Shown here: piece after piece, positions 1-7,891 of the stretch
Position numbering within the stretch: position 1 is the first letter of the stretch
Layout: each line of letters opens with the position of its first letter
NCBI GenBank assembly: GCA_002429385.1
Contig: DIZL01000047.1
Location: 44,409 to 65,252, forward strand
Origin: Prolixibacteraceae bacterium UBA6029
Lineage (GTDB): Bacteria; Bacteroidota; Bacteroidia; Bacteroidales; Prolixibacteraceae
Direction: 5' to 3'
DNA: 20,844 nt
Position numbers and translations under genes: made by a program
Notes under the pieces: generated by a model
Database searches by the model: none
Seen by the model: only the letters and a program-made list of their open reading frames with translations
What the model was told of the DNA's origin: nothing

Positions 1-58
1 TCCTTTTTTTATAAGTTAATATGTAAAAGCCAGATCTATAACACTCTGATGATATAGT

Positions 59-508
59 TTAGCTTAACAATTCTTTTACTTTATCCGAGATATCTTTTCC
101 ATCAGCCAAACCAGCCAGCTTTTTGGAAGCTATTCCCATCACTTTACCCATGTCCTTCATGCCTGAGGCACCAACTTCAGCAATGATAGCCTTTATAGAT
201 TCAGCCAAGTCACTATCCGACATTTTTGCCGGAAGATAGGATTCGAAGACTTTAACCTGAAACATTTCCTGATCGTAGAGGTCCAAGCGATTTTGCTCTT
301 TGTAAATGGTGGCCGAGTCAGTCCCCTGTTTGGCTAACTTCTGAATGATTTTCAGGCATTCCTGGTCGGTTAATTCACCTGTAGAACCTGCTGCTGATTT
401 GGCTTCAATCATTACTTTTTTAATGCCACGCAAAGCTTCGAGTTTTTCCTTTTCCCGGGCTTTCATCGCGTCCATTATGTCGCTACTTATCTTATCAAAT
501 AAACTCAT
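59..508 (-). CDS. yqeY: GatB/YqeY domain-containing protein
   Basis: This encodes a 149-residue protein of the YqeY family, which resembles the C-terminal tRNA-binding helical domain of the GatB amidotransferase subunit. Its cellular role is not settled, and it is presumed cytoplasmic. Visible family features are the N-terminal MSLFDKISSDIMDAMKAREK segment, the LEALRGIKK stretch, YKEQNR in the middle, and the C-terminal GMKDMGKVMGIASKKLAGLADG region. I chose the ATG at 508 over an in-frame ATG at 526. The shorter form has the usual family length and starts 10 bases after the ftsZ stop, whereas the longer one would overlap ftsZ and add a hydrophobic MINFFI leader. It is the last gene of the dcw operon, the usual place for it after ftsZ in Bacteroidota. 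No hairpin terminator is evident in the 58 bases after it. Confidence 0.9.
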   Translation of the reverse strand: MSLFDKISSDIMDAMKAREKEKLEALRGIKKVMIEAKSAAGSTGELTDQECLKIIQKLAKQGTDSATIYKEQNRLDLYDQEMFQVKVFESYLPAKMSDSDLAESIKAIIAEVGASGMKDMGKVMGIASKKLAGLADGKDISDKVKELLS

Positions 509-518
509 TATAAAGAAA

Positions 519-1940
519 TTAATCAACGTTATCGTGCAAATACGAATTATTGTCCCGTAAAATTACATTATTATTTTCATCCGGGGATATCGAAAACCTG
601 GAAAATTTCTCATCTACTTTTTTTTTAAACCCGAAGAACTTGGAGTTTTTCCTGCGGTATGCAGGAATATTTTCCAATTCATCAACAGTTTCCTCTGAAG
701 TTTGAGTAAAATCAACAGGTTCAGCAATTTCGCCGTGCATATCCTTCTTCGAATGGTTACTTCCGTAGAGCTCTTCAAATTCATCGAAGACACCACCGTT
801 TATTTCAAACTCAAAAGTCTTTTGCTTTACATTTTTTGATCCATAGGACTCACTTTCGACCGATGGTTTCATTTCCATTTTTGCGGACTGCATGTAATTC
901 GCAGTATCATCCTGCAGAGTGTGGTATGTCTTTTCCTGGTTCTGATTGATCACCATTTCAGGAATACTGCTGGTACTGAATCCGGTAGCAATAATAGTTA
1001 CCGAAATCTTATCTCCCAGAGATTCATCCACTCCGTTACCCCAGATCAGATCAGCTGAATTCCCTGCTTTCTCCTGAACAAAGTCGGTGATATCACCAAT
1101 TTCATCCATCGTAATTTCTTCAATACCTGAAGTAATATTTAATAGGATATTGCGAGCACCCATGATGTCATTGTTATTCAGCAAAGGTGAATTTAGGGCT
1201 TGTTCCACGGCTATAACTGCCCTGTTTGGCCCTGAAGCAATGCCGGTCCCCATAAGAGCCACACCGCTGTTACGCATCACCGTTTCAACATCTGCAAAAT
1301 CGACATTTATATAACCGGGAACAGTAATAATTTCTGCGATTCCCTTTGCAGCGGTAGTCAGTATATTATCCGCTTTGGCAAATGCATCAGATATTTTAGA
1401 ATCACCATACATTTCGCGGATGCGTTCGTTGTTGATAATCAATAAAGAATCGACATGAGCCTCCATGGCAGCAATGCCTTCAACTGCTTGTTTAATGCGT
1501 CGACGACCCTCATTTCGGAATGGTATGGTTACAATGCCCACAGTCAGAATTCCAAGTTCTCTTGCTGCCTGTGCAATGACAGGAGCGCCTCCGGTTCCGG
1601 TTCCGCCGCCCATTCCAGCAGTAATAAATACCATTTTTGTATTGTTGGCCAGGACTTTCTTTACATCCTCAATGTTTTCGATAGCTGCCTCACGACCTGT
1701 TTCAGGCTTATTCCCTGCACCCCGGCCTTCGGTCAATGAAGATCCCAATTGTACTTTATATGGAACAGGACTATTGATCAGTGCCTGCGCATCGGTGTTA
1801 CAAACCATAAAGTCAACATCACGAATTCCCTGGTGATACATGTGATTCACCGCATTTCCACCTCCACCACCTACTCCAATTACCTTGATGATTGAACCTG
1901 AGTTTAAGGCTAAATCAAAATTCATAATTTCGTTTGACAT
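519..1940 (-). CDS. ftsZ: Cell division protein FtsZ, canonical copy
   Basis: This is a tubulin-like GTPase that polymerises into the cytoplasmic Z-ring at the division site (473 residues). The GTP-binding T1 loop GVGGGGGNAV is at 22-31, NTDAQAL at 48-54, the tubulin signature GGGTGTG at 111-117, and PFRNEG at 140-145. The catalytic T7 loop NVDFADV is at 212-218, with both aspartates. The GTPase and C-terminal domains end near TIIATGF (315-321). A variable acidic linker follows, then IPAYRR (425-430), a basic patch (KFFGFKKK) and the terminal peptide NNSYLHDNVD (464-473). I take the last to be the Bacteroidota form of the conserved C-terminal peptide that binds FtsA and other partners. The gene starts 27 bases after a second, divergent ftsZ. 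Its near-consensus core and intact tail make it the likely housekeeping copy. One small deviation is GGAPVIA where GAAPVIA is usual. Confidence 0.97.
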   Translation of the reverse strand: MSNEIMNFDLALNSGSIIKVIGVGGGGGNAVNHMYHQGIRDVDFMVCNTDAQALINSPVPYKVQLGSSLTEGRGAGNKPETGREAAIENIEDVKKVLANNTKMVFITAGMGGGTGTGGAPVIAQAARELGILTVGIVTIPFRNEGRRRIKQAVEGIAAMEAHVDSLLIINNERIREMYGDSKISDAFAKADNILTTAAKGIAEIITVPGYINVDFADVETVMRNSGVALMGTGIASGPNRAVIAVEQALNSPLLNNNDIMGARNILLNITSGIEEITMDEIGDITDFVQEKAGNSADLIWGNGVDESLGDKISVTIIATGFSTSSIPEMVINQNQEKTYHTLQDDTANYMQSAKMEMKPSVESESYGSKNVKQKTFEFEINGGVFDEFEELYGSNHSKKDMHGEIAEPVDFTQTSEETVDELENIPAYRRKNSKFFGFKKKVDEKFSRFSISPDENNNVILRDNNSYLHDNVD

Positions 1941-1967
1941 GATCGTCTATTTTTTGTGTTTATAAAA

Positions 1968-3260
1968 TCAATTGCTATTTTTCTCTTCAGATATTGGCGT
2001 GTCTGTTGCGTCTTTATCGTCAAAGAATTTCGAAAACTGTTTGACAAACCAGTTGTCGACATTTGCATTTTCAGGATTAGATTCTGCAGCATGTTTATGC
2101 TTTTCTTTACCTGATTTCTTTTTTGATGCTACAGAACGAGCCGGAGCCTGTCTGATCGGTTCTTTGGAAGCAGAAACAGTTGTTTCAAAGGTTTTAACCG
2201 GTATTTCATCTTCCAGATTGATATCAAAATCAAGCTGTTCCGTTTGAAGCTGAACCTCTTCAACAGGAGGTTGAAACAGTCGGTTCGGATTAATATCAAA
2301 TCCTGTAGCAATAATAGTTACGCTGATCTGTTCACCCAATTTGATATCTGTTCCGTTTCCCCAAATGATTGTTGCATCCTGGCCTGCTTCATCCTGTAAA
2401 TAATCGATGATCTCCCCAATTTCACTCATGGTGATTTCATCCGTCCCTGAGATAATATTGAGTAAAATATCTTTCGCACCATGGATATTACTGCTATCAA
2501 GTAAAGGCGACTCGAGGGCCAGCATGACCGCCTTCATTGCACGATCAATACCTTCGGCATAACCGGTACCCATAATAAACACTTCACTGCCAGCCATAAC
2601 CGTACTGACATCCGCAAAGTCAATGTTTATATTTCCGTGCAAAGTAATTATCTCGGCCACTCCTTTAACGGCAGTAGTAATAATATTATCGGCCTTTTTG
2701 AACGCCTGTGATGCAGGAAGGTTGCCGTAAATTTTATGAAGCTTTTCATTGCTGATGACCAGCATGCTGTCAACATGTGTGCGTAATTTTTCAACTCCTT
2801 CCAGTGCCTGATCGAATCTGCGCTTTCCTTCGGATCGTGAGGGAATGGTAACAACAGCTATCGTAAGAATATTTAATTCACGGGCCAGACGGGCTATAAC
2901 CGGGGCAGCTCCGGTACCGGTTCCACCTCCCATCCCGGCGGTGATAAACACCATTTTGGTCGTTCCCTCAAGGATACTTCGAATGTCATCAATATTTTCA
3001 ATGGCAGCATGTTCTCCCTGTTCAGGAAGATTTCCGGCTCCACGTCCTTCAGTAAGGGTAACACCCAATTGAATTCTGACTGGTACCGGGTTGTTTTGCA
3101 TCGCCTGAGCATCGGTATTGCAAACCATAAAGTTTACTCCTTCGATGCCTTCTTCAAACATATTTTTGACGGCATTGCAACCTCCTCCTCCAACACCAAT
3201 AACTTTGATGATGGAGGCATTAGTACGATCTAATCCGAAATTAAGTATTTCATCAATCAT
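1968..3260 (-). CDS. ftsZ: FtsZ paralogue, divergent copy directly after ftsA
   Basis: This is a second full-length FtsZ-type GTPase (430 residues). It aligns with the neighbouring FtsZ residue for residue from 1 to 321, with about two thirds identity judged by eye. It retains T1 GVGGGGCNAV (22-31), GGGTGTG (111-117) and T7 NIDFADV (212-218, both Asp present), so GTP binding and hydrolysis look possible. It departs from the family at TIPSRSEG (Ser141 replaces the usual Phe), at SEVFIMGTG (225-233, normally SGxAxMG) and at GIDRA (237-241, normally NRA). The tail is unrelated to that of the other copy: a Lys/His-rich stretch (380-390), then NWFVKQFSKFFDDK (403-416) and a Ser/Glu/Asn-rich end, with no HDNVD-type peptide. 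It starts 25 bases after the ftsA stop, the position where ftsZ normally sits, so it is probably co-transcribed. A modulator of the main Z-ring or a specialised polymer is possible, but neither is shown. Confidence 0.95.
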   Translation of the reverse strand: MIDEILNFGLDRTNASIIKVIGVGGGGCNAVKNMFEEGIEGVNFMVCNTDAQAMQNNPVPVRIQLGVTLTEGRGAGNLPEQGEHAAIENIDDIRSILEGTTKMVFITAGMGGGTGTGAAPVIARLARELNILTIAVVTIPSRSEGKRRFDQALEGVEKLRTHVDSMLVISNEKLHKIYGNLPASQAFKKADNIITTAVKGVAEIITLHGNINIDFADVSTVMAGSEVFIMGTGYAEGIDRAMKAVMLALESPLLDSSNIHGAKDILLNIISGTDEITMSEIGEIIDYLQDEAGQDATIIWGNGTDIKLGEQISVTIIATGFDINPNRLFQPPVEEVQLQTEQLDFDINLEDEIPVKTFETTVSASKEPIRQAPARSVASKKKSGKEKHKHAAESNPENANVDNWFVKQFSKFFDDKDATDTPISEEKNSN

Positions 3261-3285
3261 AAGGCAGACATCATTATATTTATGC

Positions 3286-4575
3286 TTAAGTCATTTCTGT
3301 ATCCGCTGGATTATCTTCAAAGAAAACAATGACCTGCTGAGCGATTTTCGTTCTCAAGGTAGTTAAATAACCGGGACCTTCAGGTTTCACTTTTGCAGGT
3401 TTCCTCTTTTTCCTTTTCCGGGGTTGTCCGTCTTCCGAAGAAGCGATGACAAGCAATCCAAGCGCAGTTGAAAAAATTGGATTGTCAATCGGTCTCCCGG
3501 GAACAAATGAATTTAGATTGGGAGTCCCGATACGAACATCGAATCCAGTATGAAACTTTACCAGCTGACCCAGATTGTTCAGTAATGAAGTACCGCCTGT
3601 AATCACTATACCTGCGCCAAGTTTATCAACATAACCGGAATTCCTGATCTGGAAGAAGAAATGAACGATAATTTCTTCCATCCGTGCCTGAATGATATGA
3701 GCCAGACTTTTAAATGATATTTGTTTGGGTTCCCATCCATTTCTTTGAATGGTAACTACCTTGTTTTCGGGTGCAAAATCAGCAATGGCTTGTCCAAATT
3801 GTCTTTTCAGAGATTCGGCTTCTTTGGCTGTAATTGAACAGCCTTCCTTGATGTCTTTAGTAATTACATTACCACCAAAGGGAACCATCGAAGTAAAGCA
3901 TAAAACGCCCTCGCAGAAGATTGATATCTTGGTGGTTCCACCCCCAATATCAACCAATGCAACACCAGATTCCTTTTCGTCATCGGTGAGAACAACAGTC
4001 GAAGAGGCGATTGGATCGAGAATTGCCTTGTGAACTTGTATGGAGCCACGTTCAAAGCATTTCGAGATGTTCCGTTGATAGGATTCCGGGGCAACATGTA
4101 CCTTAAAGTTTGCCTCTATCTTTTCACCTAATGATCCTACCGGGCTGGATATACCGGTATCACCATCAATGGTATAGAATTCAGGATTAATGTGATAAAT
4201 TGACATATCTTCTGCCAACTCAATCTGACTGGCCAATTCAGTCATTAATTCGACATCATTTTCCGTTACACAATGATCTCGTCCCAAGGTCCTTTGTTGA
4301 CGGGTGTTCAAAGTGATCAATTGTTGTCCGGAGATGTTAACAAATACACTGTCAATGTCTTGTCCACAGTCCTTTTCTGCCTGGCCGACCGCTTCACTGA
4401 TGGCTGCAAATGCTTCGTCAACATTTAGAACCACACCACGATTGACACCTCGTGAAGTACTTTGTCCCAGTCCAATAATCTGGATTTTTCCATCTTCGTT
4501 CATTTTTCCGGCAAGGGCTACAATTTTCGTAGACCCGATGTCAACTGCTGCAAAAATTTTTTCGTTCTTGTCCAT
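3286..4575 (-). CDS. ftsA: Cell division protein FtsA
   Basis: This is an actin-like ATPase that anchors FtsZ filaments to the inner face of the cytoplasmic membrane and recruits later division proteins (429 residues). The phosphate-1 motif VDIGSTK is at 11-17, phosphate-2 DIGGGTTK at 209-216, and the adenosine motif GIVITGGTSLL at 322-332. The SHS2-like 1C subdomain lies between roughly residues 85 and 165. The C-terminus has a strongly basic linker (RKRKKRKPAKVK, 386-397) followed by GYLTTLRTKIAQQVIVFFED (402-421), which fits the membrane-binding amphipathic helix of the family. Only 3 bases separate its start from the ftsQ stop. Downstream come two ftsZ genes rather than one, so this FtsA could in principle face two different FtsZ tails. 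Confidence 0.96.
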   Translation of the reverse strand: MDKNEKIFAAVDIGSTKIVALAGKMNEDGKIQIIGLGQSTSRGVNRGVVLNVDEAFAAISEAVGQAEKDCGQDIDSVFVNISGQQLITLNTRQQRTLGRDHCVTENDVELMTELASQIELAEDMSIYHINPEFYTIDGDTGISSPVGSLGEKIEANFKVHVAPESYQRNISKCFERGSIQVHKAILDPIASSTVVLTDDEKESGVALVDIGGGTTKISIFCEGVLCFTSMVPFGGNVITKDIKEGCSITAKEAESLKRQFGQAIADFAPENKVVTIQRNGWEPKQISFKSLAHIIQARMEEIIVHFFFQIRNSGYVDKLGAGIVITGGTSLLNNLGQLVKFHTGFDVRIGTPNLNSFVPGRPIDNPIFSTALGLLVIASSEDGQPRKRKKRKPAKVKPEGPGYLTTLRTKIAQQVIVFFEDNPADTEMT

Positions 4576-4578
4576 ATT

Positions 4579-5334
4579 CTATTTTTTTGTACAAACAACC
4601 TGGTTCCGATATTTCACGCTGATGATTTTATACTTATTCCATCCCAGATTCTTAAATCCCTGCTGATATACGGCCTTTAAATTTCTAAATTTCAGTTCAT
4701 AATCATCAGGAGTTCCAAATTCAATCAGGTAATCACCGACCTGGGGCAATAACAGCAACTGCCCATTAGCCTGAATGAAAACCTGTTCAATTTGTGCTCT
4801 CCAGAAATCATTTTTATTTACAAAGTCAGCCATTTTTAAGAGACTTTTTTTTATCGCTTCATCCAGGATTGTGCCTGTTGCAAGCATGATTCGTTCAACA
4901 TAGCTCCCTGATACAGGAATCTTTACGCCTTCGGCATCCATATAATAATCATCGGTCAAATTTTTGATCCTAATGATCGGTGTTCGTTCATCAACACTGA
5001 TCACCAGCTTTCCTGTAAACGAAAATCCCTTGGAATCCACCTTCCTAAAGATCTCCACATTTTTCAAGGTAGAAAAATTAGTTAATTTCGTTTCAAGTTT
5101 ATTGATGTCAATAGCTGAAAGCCGTTGTCCAATAATAAGTTCACCCGACTTCTCAATCATATCCGCAATTTCCTTTTCGCTCATAAACCTTGGAGAATTG
5201 GGACTAATGTTCACCACAATCGACTGACACCTCACCGATTCGCGCTGTGCGTATGCATAATAAATGGTAAATCCAATTGCTACCACCAGGCACAACCAAC
5301 CAATGAGGATCATTATCTTTTTAAAGATTCGCAT
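4579..5334 (-). CDS. ftsQ: Cell division protein FtsQ/DivIB-type
   Basis: This is a 251-residue bitopic protein of the divisome, which in other bacteria forms a complex with FtsL and FtsB/DivIC at the septum. A short basic N-terminus (MRIFKK) precedes a membrane segment at about 7-28 (MILIGWLCLVVAIGFTIYYA). The rest should lie outside the cytoplasmic membrane: a POTRA-like region at about 35-110 and a beta-rich domain after it. Sequence similarity to proteobacterial FtsQ is weak, as is usual in Bacteroidota. The assignment rests on topology, size, and position between murC and ftsA. The start at 5334 overlaps the end of murC by 14 bases. A later Met8 would remove the basic residues that orient the membrane helix, so I prefer the first ATG. 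Confidence 0.88.
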   Translation of the reverse strand: MRIFKKIMILIGWLCLVVAIGFTIYYAYAQRESVRCQSIVVNISPNSPRFMSEKEIADMIEKSGELIIGQRLSAIDINKLETKLTNFSTLKNVEIFRKVDSKGFSFTGKLVISVDERTPIIRIKNLTDDYYMDAEGVKIPVSGSYVERIMLATGTILDEAIKKSLLKMADFVNKNDFWRAQIEQVFIQANGQLLLLPQVGDYLIEFGTPDDYELKFRNLKAVYQQGFKNLGWNKYKIISVKYRNQVVCTKK

Positions 5335-6709
5335 ACTTCAACAATTGTACTTTGACTGGTTCAACTAGCGTATCAATATCCCCGGCTCCCATCATGATTA
5401 CTACTCCGGGTTTTAAAGTTCCTGCAAGCTTTGTCAATTCTGACTTACTGCACAATATTTTATTCTTATTCCTCATTAGTTTAAAAATGATTTCCGAACT
5501 CACCCCTGCCATCGGTAATTCCCGGGCAGGATATATGTCGAGCAATACAACCTCGTCCAACAAATCCAGACTTTTAGCAAAACCTTCGGCAAAGTCTTTT
5601 GTCCTGCTGAAAAGATGTGGCTGAAAGATACCCGTAATGGTGCGTCCACAGTATAGATCACGAACTGACTGAATCGTTGCCCGAAGTTCTTTCGGATGAT
5701 GCGCATAGTCGTCAATCAGAACAAATGTTCCGTTATTCAATTGAATATCAAATCGTCTTTTGACTCCGGAATAGCTTGCCAGTGCTATTCTGATATCTTC
5801 AGCCGAAACACCAGCCAATAAAGCCAATGCGGAAGCTGCTACTGAGTTTTCAACATTTAGCAATCCCGGATAATTCAGCACCAGCTTTTCAATGAGTAAT
5901 TTGGGTGTTCTTAGATCGAACTGGTAATATCCATCTTTCAACTTAATATTTTCAGCACAAAAGTCGGCCGTTTCTGTAATCGAATAAGTATATGATTTAT
6001 ATTTAGCCTCTGGCATAAATCCAACAGGTAATCCCTTTTTAAGAACCAAAGAACCTCCGTCTTTGATCTGAGAGGCAAAAATCTGAAAGCTTTCGATTAC
6101 TTTTTCATGCGATCCGTATATATCAAGGTGGTCAGCATCCATAGAGGTAATAACGGCAAGTTCAGGTCTCAGCTGCAAAAACGAACGGTCAAACTCGTCA
6201 GCCTCAGCAACAATCCAGTCGCTGCCAGTTGAATCGAGTAATAGATTGGTTTGGTAATTTTTTGAGATCCCCCCCATGAAGGCAGAGCAACCTACTTCCG
6301 AAGATTTCAGAATGTGAGCAGTCATGGTCGAAACCGAAGTTTTGCCATGGGTGCCTGCAACTGCAATCGTTCTGCGATTGTTGCATATTATAGCGAGAAC
6401 CTCAGCCCGTTTGTGAATGCTGAAGCCTGAATTAAGCAAAGTATTTAATTCCTGATGTGTAGCCGGTACAGCAGGGGTATAGACAATCAGCGAATTGGAA
6501 ATCTCAAGTCCTGCTGGCAGAAGTAACGGATTGTCTTCATAATGAACATTTATTCCTTCGTGTTCAAGTGCTAAAGTTAATTCGGTTGGTGTACGGTCGT
6601 AACCAGACACAGGGATACCCTGACTCGAAAAATAGCGTGCCAAAGCACTCATTCCTATTCCTCCGATACCCAGAAAATACACTTGTTTTATGTCGGTAAA
6701 TTTCAGCAT
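5321..6709 (-). CDS. murC: UDP-N-acetylmuramate--L-alanine ligase MurC
   Basis: This cytoplasmic Mur ligase uses ATP to add L-alanine to UDP-N-acetylmuramic acid, the first amino-acid step of the peptidoglycan stem peptide (462 residues, normal length). The N-terminal nucleotide-sugar binding loop GIGGIGMSALA is at 14-24. The ATP-binding P-loop GTHGKTS is at 119-125, EADEFDRSFL at 169-178, DADHLDIYG at 191-199, and the C-terminal DDYAHHP motif at 333-339. It follows murG after a 44-base gap, the longest inside the operon, which contains a hairpin. It overlaps ftsQ. No murB or ddl lies between murC and ftsQ, unlike the gene order in Proteobacteria. Confidence 0.97.
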   Translation of the reverse strand: MLKFTDIKQVYFLGIGGIGMSALARYFSSQGIPVSGYDRTPTELTLALEHEGINVHYEDNPLLLPAGLEISNSLIVYTPAVPATHQELNTLLNSGFSIHKRAEVLAIICNNRRTIAVAGTHGKTSVSTMTAHILKSSEVGCSAFMGGISKNYQTNLLLDSTGSDWIVAEADEFDRSFLQLRPELAVITSMDADHLDIYGSHEKVIESFQIFASQIKDGGSLVLKKGLPVGFMPEAKYKSYTYSITETADFCAENIKLKDGYYQFDLRTPKLLIEKLVLNYPGLLNVENSVAASALALLAGVSAEDIRIALASYSGVKRRFDIQLNNGTFVLIDDYAHHPKELRATIQSVRDLYCGRTITGIFQPHLFSRTKDFAEGFAKSLDLLDEVVLLDIYPARELPMAGVSSEIIFKLMRNKNKILCSKSELTKLAGTLKPGVVIMMGAGDIDTLVEPVKVQLLKYANL

Positions 6710-6745
6710 TCTATATTTTTGTTCATTTCATCAGTTCATCTTTAA

Positions 6746-6764
6746 TGACGGTTTCATACCGTCA
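6746..6764 (-). promoter_or_regulatory. Perfect 7-bp inverted repeat at the murG/murC junction
   Basis: TGACGGT (6746-6752) and ACCGTCA (6758-6764) are exact reverse complements around a 5-base loop. The structure overlaps the last codons and the stop of murG and lies in the widest gap of the operon. On the transcribed strand no T-run follows it, so it does not look like a classical intrinsic terminator. It could be an mRNA processing or stability hairpin, or a protein-binding palindrome. The repeat itself is directly visible; any function is inference. Confidence 0.45.
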
Positions 6765-7890
6765 GAGCACTTTCCCTTTTTTGATTCCTCCTGTTTACCA
6801 CATCGATAATTACATCAACAATATCCTTTGCCGCATTAGGTCTGGCCAATTTTAGTATATTCTGAGAGAGGCTTTTTAACTGCGGTTTATCGTCCAGCAA
6901 TTTAAAGGTCTCTAACCATAAATGATCCTTTGAATCAGCATCTTTTATCAACAAAGCAGCCTGATTATCAACAAGTGTTGTTGCATTTTTTGTCTGGTGG
7001 TCTTCTGCTACATTGGGTGAGGGGACCAACACTGAAGGTTTACCCAAAAGGCAAAGTTCCGAAATTGTACCTGCTCCCGCTCTTGAAATAACCACATCTG
7101 CAACGGCATAAGCCAGGTCCATGCGCGATATAAACTTCATAGGCAGCAGATTTTCAGGATAATCAGATCCTAAACGGGCCAACATTTCCTTATGATAGAA
7201 ACTGCCCGTTTGCCAGAGTATTTGCACCTCAGATTTCCCAATCAATTCCAGATTAGCCATTACACTTTCGTTCAAAGAGCGGGCACCAAGACTTCCGCCA
7301 ACTACTAAAACGACTGGCTTCTCAGTTTTGAGTCCAAATTGTTCGAATGCCTCATCTTTGTTCACCACCGCGTTCAATAGGTTTTTACGGATTGGATTTC
7401 CGGTAAATACAATCTTGTCCACAGGGAAATAACGTGACATATTCGGATAAGCCACACAAATCTTATCCACATCAACGGCCAGCAATTTATTAGTAACTCC
7501 GGCGTACGAATTCTGTTCCTGAAGGACAGCAGGGACTCTTTTCCGGACTGCTGCCTTCAAAATGGGGCCACTGGCAAAGCCACCTACACCAATGACAACA
7601 TCGGGCTTAAAATCATCAATTACTCGATTTGCCAACCGCATACTTCGAAATAACTTCAGGAAAAAGGTAAGCATCCCGAATGATGGCTTCCGGGGAAAAC
7701 CCATAACAGGTAAACCGACAATAGGAAAACCAGCCGCAGGAATACGTTCCATTTCCATCTTACCTAGAGCTCCGACAAAAAGTATTTCGGTCTGTGGATA
7801 ACGTTCCTTAAGTTCGTTAGCAATAGAAATGGCAGGAAAGATATGTCCTCCTGTTCCGCCTCCGCTTACTATGACTTTCAAATTTTCCAT
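6754..7890 (-). CDS. murG: UDP-GlcNAc--lipid I N-acetylglucosaminyltransferase MurG
   Basis: This peripheral membrane GT-B glycosyltransferase adds GlcNAc to lipid I, making lipid II on the cytoplasmic face (378 residues). The glycine-rich loop GGGTGGH is at 10-16, GVGGFASGP at 101-109, EQNSYAG at 125-131, GGSLGAR at 198-204, and the donor-binding ISRAGAGTISEL at 268-279. NVAEDHQTKNA follows at 293-303. I chose the ATG at 7890 (MENLKVIV), one base after the ftsW stop, over an in-frame ATG at 7929. The longer form would add 13 residues with no family match and overlap ftsW by 38 bases. Confidence 0.96.
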   Translation of the reverse strand: MENLKVIVSGGGTGGHIFPAISIANELKERYPQTEILFVGALGKMEMERIPAAGFPIVGLPVMGFPRKPSFGMLTFFLKLFRSMRLANRVIDDFKPDVVIGVGGFASGPILKAAVRKRVPAVLQEQNSYAGVTNKLLAVDVDKICVAYPNMSRYFPVDKIVFTGNPIRKNLLNAVVNKDEAFEQFGLKTEKPVVLVVGGSLGARSLNESVMANLELIGKSEVQILWQTGSFYHKEMLARLGSDYPENLLPMKFISRMDLAYAVADVVISRAGAGTISELCLLGKPSVLVPSPNVAEDHQTKNATTLVDNQAALLIKDADSKDHLWLETFKLLDDKPQLKSLSQNILKLARPNAAKDIVDVIIDVVNRRNQKRESALTV

Positions 7891-7891
7891 A

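Noticed and set aside
509..526. Upstream ATG for the YqeY gene
   Set aside because: It overlaps the ftsZ end and adds MINFFI. The family normally begins at MSL.
1465..3072. Two plus-strand open frames (1465-1836 and 2845-3072) with similar PVPVPPPIPAVI protein sequence
   Set aside because: They are antisense to the GGGTGTG region of the two ftsZ genes. The similarity only mirrors the ftsZ duplication.
519..3260. The ftsZ pair as an assembly duplication artefact
   Set aside because: The copies differ throughout the core and have unrelated tails and spacers, so they are true separate genes.
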